A stretch of 64,000 bases of DNA from Tretioscincus oriximinensis (lineage: Eukaryota; Chordata; Lepidosauria; Squamata; Gymnophthalmidae): NCBI GenBank assembly GCA_022410635.1, contig JAJVDF010000020.1:195977-259976 (forward strand), in the 5' to 3' direction. The position numbers and the translations under genes are program-made. Shown in pieces: positions 56,318 to 64,000 of this stretch; the stretch's first letter is position 1, and every line of letters starts with the position of its first letter. Below the pieces are notes generated by a model. The model was not told the DNA's origin and made no database searches. It saw only the letters and a program-made list of their open reading frames with translations.

Positions 56318-56499
56318 TGTATGTATGTTTATCATATTTCATTAATTACTAAACTAATGAGTACCTTGATATATAGAACAGCAGACACACATTCCAAATG
56401 CTATAAACTGTATTAGTCCAAGATTTTTTTTTCTTTTATGAGACTGAAAACATGATGCAAAACAGCTGTTGGTTCCAGATAAAGCAGTTGCAGGCAGAG

Positions 56500-56575
56500 A
56501 TGAGAGATGCAGAAGGTTGGATCTGATGACTCTGGAGGTCCTTTCAAACTCTATGATTCTAGGATGTGCACAGTG
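56500..56575 (+). mobile_element. CR1 terminal fragment
   Basis: AGAAGGTTGGATCTGATGAC, CTCTGGAGGTCC and CTCTATGATTCTAGGATG are the usual last bases of CR1, with the octamer-like end ATTCTATG. Confidence 0.75.
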
Positions 56576-57219
56576 AGGATACAACTAGCATGAGATGACA
56601 CCAGCTACCAAGACTGAGCTGACATGCATGCTATCGTTTTTCTGGTTTCTCCTGTGTTGCTCTTACCAGCTTTGCATGGATAATACAGTAGGTTTGACCC
56701 CAGTGAAATCTGCAATCGCTGTTAAGATTGTGGTGTGAAGAGAGCAATTGCTTTCACTTGTGGTGTGGATGGGGCCAGCAACAGAGGCAATTCTTAAAGA
56801 ATTTCATTTGTTCTGTTGTTCTGTTCCCTGCTTCACAGTGCCCTTCCTCCAGTTCCTCATTCCACATTTGCAGAGAGCAAGTTCTATATAGCGTTTCCAC
56901 AGTGACAATTTTACCACTGCCTAGCAGAAGGCATAAAATATAGTATCTGCATATACTTTATCTGCTGTGGCATCTTTGTTCATTATTTCTAGTCACACTA
57001 TAGAGTTGACACAATATTGATGCACTATAGTGCAGCAAGTATATTATGAGGAAAATAAATTACATTGCCTACAGTACATTAAAAAAAAGCTAGTGTCTTT
57101 CCTTCTGGACGGACTTAACATTTCATAAAATTCATACTTTTAAAATGCACAAAACCTAGGCTATCTTGGCATGAAGCCATATTATGCAGTGCTGGAAACT
57201 GTTGCTCAATTCTGCAAAA
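56576..57219. other. Non-coding, nothing recognised
   Basis: No gene or named repeat. Confidence 0.5.
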
Positions 57220-57600
57220 ATATTTATTCATGTATTTATATGATTTTTATACCACCCAAGATCACAACCTCAGCAGGGTTCACAAACATCATAAACAATT
57301 AAAATTCAGTAAAAGCATATCCACCTTCTTTCGAGGCATAATTAGATGCCAAAAGCCTGGGAAATGTTTTTACTAATTGCTCAAAGCTTATCAATGTAGA
57401 GGCCTGGATTATATTGGAAGAAAGGATCTTCCATACCCTGGAAGAAACAAAAGGGAAAACCGTTTCTCTAACTGTAGCATCTCAGACCTCTGAAAGATAT
57501 GCTATTGTGAGAGATGTCTCATCTGAGGGTGTTCTGGTACTGGACAGGACTATACAGAAGACCATTGGTTGAGTATAATTCTAGTCAGAAAGACCCTGCT
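57220..57600 (-). mobile_element. L2-like LINE 3' fragment, minus strand
   Basis: Starts at a LINE-type tail (TTTATTCATGTATTTATATG, then ATACCACCCAAGATC). Further in, GATGCCAAAAGCCTGGG, AATGTAGAGGCCTGG and TTCCATACCCTGGAAG are the worn 3' UTR block common to reptile L2-like elements. Confidence 0.55.
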
Positions 57601-60419
57601 TACCCTTGGATTGGGAAATAATTCAACAGATTAGCAGGAATAGAGATTATGCTTCGCCTTTCCCAGTTTTCATACCAAAACTTACCTACCCTGCATGGGC
57701 TGCATTTAAACAGCTCACCAACATCTCTGCATCTTGGAAACATTATTTTTGTAGGCTATATTTGAGACTTTTGCATTTGGACAAAAAAGTCGTGTGATAT
57801 TTGTTCCTCCAATTAAGGTGAAGGAGGGCTGTCAGTTAGGCTTGTAGAACACAGAAAATTTTGAATACAATCTTTACTCTTCCTGCTTCATGGTTGAGGT
57901 CAGAAATGCTAGTATCTCAGGGGTTGCAAAAGGTGGGTAGCGCCTAGAGTCAGGCAGTAAGAAAGTTGTCTCATCCCATTTCCTATTTGGTAATGTCACT
58001 TCCTCAGAAATTATGTCACCAGATTTTGTGCACATGCTTTGTACACCCAATGACCCTCCAACACCTGAGACTGCTGGTCCAAATACTCCCAGGACCGAGT
58101 GGGGAATATTTCCTGTTACCAATGGATGGGAATTGTTCTCAATATCTATTTCCTGAATGTAAGTGCAAAAAACACCCTAAAATGTTTGCTTTTTAGATTT
58201 AGCTTCTTAGATTGAGCTATGCTGTATCTAATGTAAATACAGTGTCCCAGCAGGTGGTGGAGATTTCCATTATGGATTTTCCAAAACTGACTTAAAAGTA
58301 AATGCAGAAATAATATTTCAGAGTTTTGTTATTGTATCCATGCATGTGTTTGATAACAGTTCACAGGTACTGAAGGCTCCATCTTGCTTTGTATGCTTGA
58401 GCCTGTCTCAACCTAACTGCACCACTGGTAACTCTAATGCATCTTCTGATAACTACAAGGGAAATACAGTAATACAGCAATGCAACAAAAAATAATTTCT
58501 ATTCGTCTGACAGTTGATCACATAAAATGTATTTAGGTAGGTTTTAAACCATGAGCCTACAAGTCTCATGAAGAGAAAGTGATTTACTAAGTACGATTAT
58601 AATTTTCTTCTGCAGACAACATTACCAACTGAAGATTGCCTTTGCATCAGTTCTATTCAAATATGTGAACATTTAATGTTTTAGAGATTAGTTTCCTCAT
58701 TCCTTCCTTTCTTTTAAAGGAAAAGCATATTACTAGATCTCAAGAAAGGTTAAAATCATATTTCCATTATGCTCTTATTCAGCCATGCTGCGTAGACTTC
58801 TCAAAATGAAAAAAATGACCTTAATTTCTACTGAGTCAAAGAAGGGTTCTTTTTCTTTTTCTACTGTTAGTCGCTAAAGTGCTACTAGCCCCCTTGCTTG
58901 ACTTTCTAATAGACTAATGGTTATTTCTCTCAAATATCTTTTTCTTTTTTATGTAAAATGAGTGCATTACACAAAAACCCACTAAAATTTAAGGTATACA
59001 TATATATCAATGATTCCTATAATACTAGAGTTTGGTTTATATACAAACCACCTTGCAAACTTTGCTTTGGATGTAAAAAACATCTATAGAAAACTGAAAG
59101 AGATGACACTATAGTGTACTAAAGTAAGGCTGAACCCAGGTAGGGTGGACTTTTTTTATCGTTGCCTCTTATACCCCTACCTGGATCATACCAGAAGTCG
59201 GTGATGAAACAGCTGTGGCCATAGAGGATATGTGATTTAAAATTACATATTTATGTGTAACAGTAATGTAAAAAGAGGAAGCCATGGATTATCCATGCCT
59301 AATATTTTTAACAGTAGGGTATAAAATTCAAACAGGAAGTCACATGTCCTCTGCAAGGAAATGCACAAAGTCTATAGCTGGAAAATCCCTAATTTTTGGG
59401 AATTATTATGAAAAATGTGAGAACGAAAAACATTTTGAAACCTTTATATTGGCACAATGTCTGAAGAACATTCTGATTTGAAAATGTAAACAGCTGTAGG
59501 CACTAAATATCACAGTTCTAAAATTCAATGAAAAAAAATCATAACACTAAAAGAATTGTATCATATTTGTGTTAATTTATAGCCCACTTAAGACACCTAG
59601 TGGTTTACACATGTCAGCAATTATCTAAACTTTCACTTAATATCTAGCTTTCATCTCATAATAATGCTGCTATCATTTAAGCTATTTATTTTGTATTTTT
59701 AACAAATTTGTATAAAAACATTTAAATAAAAGAAGAATGCAGTATATCATAAAATACAATCTAAATGAAATTAATTTTGTGAGGGGAAAAATCAACATTA
59801 ATTAAAACAAATCAACATCAGTTAAAAGAAGCTCACAGGAAATTGAAATCCTATCAGCCTATAATCTGTCAGCAAGAGGCTTCATAAATTTAACGTATAT
59901 TGATTAGTACCACATCTAAAAAAGTCCTTTGTTAGCTCTTTAAACAAAATAAGGATTAATATGACACTGTACTAAAACACATTAAAATTGGATTAAAAAT
60001 CTAATTCAATAAAATCTGAACTAATAGTCCTTGACTTGACTAGGTCAAATGTAATGTTATTTATGAACAGCCCAAATCTTCATATGCATCATCATAAAGT
60101 TCCATACAAATCTGTGTTACGAATAGTACTGCTATTCGTTTAAAGACTACCAACAGTAAATTGTGGAATTATCTATTTCTATCTAGCTATATTTTGTTGC
60201 CTTCAAAACGTTGCCACCCTTTGCAGCTGCACATGTTACACATGCCTAAATATGGCCCTGGTTCCGTACAACAGAATTGTAGAAGAAGCTACTTAGGTGT
60301 ACCTCAGAAAGTTTTCACAACATAACACTCTTGTCCTGAACTATATATAATTGGTATACCCTCACGACAGAATCTGCCTCACATTCACCATTCGCTCCCA
60401 TGTTACCTTAAGGCTTCAG
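57601..60419. other. Long unassigned stretch
   Basis: 57870-58130 is GC-richer with open frames on both strands and could be an old transposon, but no termini were found. About 59570-59620 resembles a worn LINE tail. The rest is AT-rich. Confidence 0.45.
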
Positions 60420-60825
60420 CTGTAGCAATACATTCCTTAGCAATGTTGTCGTATGAGAAGCCCAGCATCCTCTGCAAGACTCCTACAATCCTTAAACATT
60501 ATCTGCGAGACAAGAGCGTCATCGGCCTGTGGAATTTACTTCTTGAATTGGTGGTGGTAGCTAACAGCCTGGAAAGCTTCAAGACAGGACTAGACAGATT
60601 TATGAACACCAAGGGTATAAATGGTTACTAGGATGGATGTCTGGATGCTGCCTCTTGGATAGAGCAACAGATAGTACTCCTGAAATACTATTTGCAGCGA
60701 GTCATGAACAGGTCCATATTTTGCCTTTTTCTGTTCAGATTGCCCAGGTGCATCTGGTGGGCCTCTGTGTGAGACAGAATGGGTTCTCACCTGATTCAGT
60801 AAGGCTCTTATGTTCTTAATGAACT
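60420..60825 (+). mobile_element. CR1 LINE 3' fragment (same type as 6035-6585)
   Basis: Includes the C-terminal motif VIGLWNLLLELVVV and LESFKTGLDRFM, then the 3' UTR (AGGATGGATGTCTGGATGC, GTGTGAGACAGAATGGG) and the terminal CTCTTATGTTCTTA. Confidence 0.85.
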
Positions 60826-60859
60826 GTTAGTCTTGCCCCAAAATATCAAGAAATTTGCT

Positions 60860-61065
60860 ATGTTTTCATTGCTGAGAGGATCCCCATGTCACTTTTGTTC
60901 GGCTTTTACAAAATGCCCATTGCTGAATCGCACAACATGTGTTTAGTTATTCCACGACACGGGGCTTTTTCAGTGAGTGGATGGTTGTACATGCCTGACT
61001 TTGTGGAGCAGACTAAAGGTGATGTTAATTCCACTTCAGATGAGATCACGTGTGAGGTTATGACC
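60860..61065. repeat. Old MITE-like interspersed repeat
   Basis: Aligns with 22500-22700: CATTGCTGAG, TTACAAAATGCC, TTGCTGAATC, TTTTTCAG and the end GATCACGTGTGAGGTTATG. The left third is missing. Confidence 0.5.
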
Positions 61066-62653
61066 ATTCTTTATTATAGCATAATGCACTTGATTCAAGT
61101 AATGTGTGCAAGGGGAGTACAAAGAAATGCTTGCTGGTCTATAGTGTAGAATCACCCTGAAGTCCCCTAAACATAAATTAATGTAGATGTTTATTTGCTT
61201 TTTGTTGTGATCTATCCTGGGATCTTTGAGAAAAGGACAAAACATTAATGATCAAATAATGGTTGCATTTTACTGAGATAATGGCAGAAGAAACAAAAGT
61301 TTTAATGTCAATATGCTTTCAGATGGTGACTTTCAACTCCCATCAGCTCTAACCAGAAAACTGTAGCTGGATGAATGGTTTAATTCCATTTTACATTTAG
61401 ACAAAGGGTTATATACTGTGTTTGCAGGTGAGGTTTATTCCTAGCTAGGATGCTTTCATATTGTCTTGCAACAAGAAGATCACTGTAGTCAGGGAGGAGT
61501 CATATCTAATTATAGAATTTTATTCATCTGTATTTTTCTCATTCTATTTACCCAAAAGTCTCAAGCTGGTTACAATAAAGCCCATCAGTAATGTCAATAC
61601 AGTCAATTTTCACCAGTCTATACAATCTACCTACTTAACTTTTGCAAGCTATTTTAAAACTCCCAAAATAGATTGGCTAGGGTATGAAAATTAAAAGCCC
61701 ATTTTTAATAAATAAAAATAACTGCAGAATATGGACAAATGTGGTAATTAGTGTGACCTCCTTGTTTCTTATAAGACTATAACATTGGTTTTGTTATTAA
61801 CCTTGAAAATACATTATTTTTTCTCATGCAAATAACTTTTTTTGAACAAGCATTCATTGGAAGGAAATATTGCCACAAATTGTCACCACTCCTTACGATA
61901 TTTCAAGAACAAATAAAATTGTTTTTCACAATAACCTCCAGAAATTTAAATCTTTTACTCTTGCAGAAATATGGAAGTTCATTATTATGTACAGAAATTA
62001 GATGAATACATATTTTAATTGTAACTCATTCATTATTCTGAATTCCTGTTTTTAATCTAACAAATAGGGTGTCCTTTGTTTTTTCATAATTCATATAACT
62101 ATTTCTCAGTTAAAACGTTTGTATCATTACAGGTTTTCCATATAGGAAAAAACCTATTTAAACACACTTTTATCCAATTTAAGCACACACTTACACATTT
62201 ATCCAGGTACCCCAAAAATATTTTTCAGTCTCTGAACACAATATTGCTTTTTTAAAAAAAGCATAAACACCTGAGCATTGGTTAGTATTTTCCTTTTGCT
62301 TCAGGTACAAATCAAAATCTATCATAGCTGTAAATCAAAAGGTGACACCAATGTAAAAAGTGTGATTATTTTTTTAAAAAAAATCTCACCCTCATTTTCT
62401 TCCTCAGATGTCATCTCTTAAGCACATAAGACAAAGTGATTGTTCTTAGAGAAAGTGCAAAAATAATTTGAAGTGTGTGGAGCATCAAATAAGCTACAGC
62501 AAGTGAGTGCCCACACAGTCACCATAAATTGTCTGGAGTTATTTATAACACATAAGCTGTTTCAGGAGTGAAGAATCACAGCTGTAGACAAAGAATTAAG
62601 GTGCCTGATTCTCCCTTCCCCTTCTACTAACTTCAAGTATGTGAATCTTTTAC
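61066..62653. other. Non-coding, nothing recognised
   Basis: AT-rich; a worn LINE-tail-like block at 61500-61600. Confidence 0.5.
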
Positions 62654-62880
62654 CTTTTTCTCCATTATTTCTTCTGCCTGTTGATTCTCTTTTCCCGAAC
62701 TTCTGGTGCACAGAGTTGACGTGAGGCTTTTTGTCTTGCTTCTCGTGTCGAGGAGCTGAACAATTTTGTCAATGTGATTCAGGAAGCTTCTCTACTCTGT
62801 CCAGCTACCAATCACTTCCACTCTGTAGGGTGTGGGCTGCTGCTTACTTGTCTCTCCAGGCAACTTAAAAACCAGCCAGA
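62654..62880 (-). CDS. Possible first exon, unknown gene
   Basis: On the minus strand, downstream of a TATA box, this block holds an ATG in good context (AATAATGGAG, 62665-62663) followed by three codons (start MEKK) and a donor AAG/GTAAAA with GT at 62653-62652. The break is in phase 0, which matches the candidate exon at 5896-6016. If real, most of exon 1 is 5' UTR and the first intron is about 56 kb. The region is GC-richer than its flanks. No protein family is recognised and the start peptide is very short, so this is a hypothesis. Confidence 0.2.
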
Positions 62881-62902
62881 CTGATTTAAGCCTAACAGGT
62901 TT

Positions 62903-62912
62903 CCTTATATAC
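62903..62912 (-). promoter_or_regulatory. TATA box candidate
   Basis: GTATATAAGG on the minus strand, about 30 bp before the proposed transcript start near 62880. Confidence 0.3.
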
Positions 62913-63414
62913 ATAACTGTAAATTGCATTCCTGGAAGGGAGAAGGCAGAGAAGAATAAGTAACTTAAAACTATGTTCAGTTAACTCAAGAAATGCCAGA
63001 TGCCCTCAGAAAAAGACATTTGCTGGAATGCTTATGCAGAGAGGGTGTATTTTGAATATATTTTATTACCAACTTCATTTCTGAGGAACTTTCATATTCA
63101 CATTATTAAGTACAAATAGCCATCCTTATGAAATAGCTCTCTTCAGATCAGTTGCTTGGGATAGGACAGATGTTAAATTATTGTCCTATCTCTATAATTG
63201 ACTTGGATGGAAAATAACTTATCATGGTTTTATTTTAGTTCCACACACATGCCTCACATTAAATTATATTAAGTTCCAAGGAAAGTGCCAATTTTCCAGT
63301 CGGCATTTTGCTTTTTAAAAACTACCTTTTGAATTAACATACTGTACACAGAGCATAGGAGAGTCCCTTGATTATTGGTAATATAATAGTATAATAATAA
63401 AAATATTTAGAGAG
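62913..63414. other. Non-coding, nothing recognised
   Basis: AT-rich; no CpG island or named repeat. Confidence 0.45.
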
Positions 63415-64000
63415 TTTGCACAATAACAACCTGGTGTTTTTTCTCTTTTTTTGTTTTTGTTCAAACACATCAGCTTTGCAAAAAAGTACAATAAAATATT
63501 CCATTCATTTCTTTCACAGTGTTTCAAACATTCTCCCCCTTTATCCTTCCCTCCTCCCTCTCCCTTATTTACATACATATTCAATATTCACTAGAGGGGG
63601 GGTCACATCTGGAACATTATACTTTATCACAATTTTGATGCTTAATTCCTTATTTTTGCCCCTAAATATTTTACTAGCAACCATTTCTGCATGCATTCTC
63701 TTATATTTTCTAGATTGTTTATTCTACAATTAGAGATTTAAGTTGTAGTCACATTAATTATATATTCATGGATTATTTGAATTGCCTGTATAATACTGTT
63801 CTTCCACTCATTCACCAGAACAGTCTGACACAGACGATTATCTTATCTATAATATCCCTTTTATCCACTGATGTTAGATTTTCCATATCCCCATGTAATA
63901 CAGCCACTTTACTTGTTATTCTTATCTGTAAAGTGAAGCTATTTATTTCTCTCCTGGTGTTTTTTCTAAAGAATTTAGAATAGCAAATATGATTCTCTTC
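63415..64000 (-). mobile_element. L1-like 3' UTR, runs off window
   Basis: On the minus strand an A-rich end (T-rich 63436-63460 on plus) is preceded by a purine tract (pyrimidine-rich 63535-63570 on plus) and further AT-rich sequence, the same layout as 36490-36700. No ORF2 motif is seen before the window ends. Confidence 0.45.

Noticed and set aside
57874..58196. Complementary open frames on both strands with proline-rich plus-strand translation
   Set aside because: Both strands are open, no domain is seen, and the GC-rich patch resembles an eroded transposon interior without identifiable ends.

Overview
The window reads as nuclear, AT-rich, repeat-dense, largely non-coding DNA from a squamate reptile (lizard or snake). 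The evidence is the repeat set: Sauria-type tRNA-derived SINEs with a 3' tail ending in a short microsatellite, CR1, L2 and L1 LINE fragments, a Penelope-like element and several hAT-like and mariner-like non-autonomous DNA transposons. There is no operon-like organisation, CRISPR array, rRNA or functional tRNA gene. The many single Ns mark assembly gap joins.

Layout. 1-8.7 kb: one SINE, a GC-rich hAT-type element with a perfect 8-bp target duplication (2131-2633), a long (AACT)n array, a near-perfect 68-bp inverted duplication pair and a CR1 3' end. 8.7-20 kb: a SINE split by a nested LINE tail, a mariner-type MITE, an (AAT)n array, a 709-bp inverted-repeat element and a possible internal exon (14147-14247). 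20-33 kb: a hAT-like hairpin family (four copies in the window), a second hAT-type element (23246-23662), a perfect 110-bp inverted duplication (25748-25857 and 26784-26893) and a 32-bp palindrome. 33-47 kb: a promoter-like CRE/CCAAT patch, L1 and L2 remnants, a nested block of SINE, LINE tail and two CR1 copies (39.3-40.9 kb), members of a short foldback family and a GC-rich repeat. 48.8-50.7 kb: the most complete element, a Penelope-like retroelement with reverse-transcriptase and GIY-YIG endonuclease remnants, a partial tandem duplication and a hammerhead-ribozyme-like 3' motif. 50.7-64 kb: a perfect 118-bp palindrome, a mariner-type MITE that keeps the last codons of a transposase, L2 and CR1 fragments, a possible minus-strand promoter with first exon (about 62.65-62.91 kb) and an L1-like 3' end running off the window.

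No host gene is certain. Three exon-like signals were kept at low confidence. A minus-strand pair (first exon near 62.7 kb, second at 5.9 kb) is phase-compatible, so most of the window could be one long intron, but this rests on splice-site and reading-frame logic alone. All mobile-element proteins seen are fragments with stops or frameshifts.
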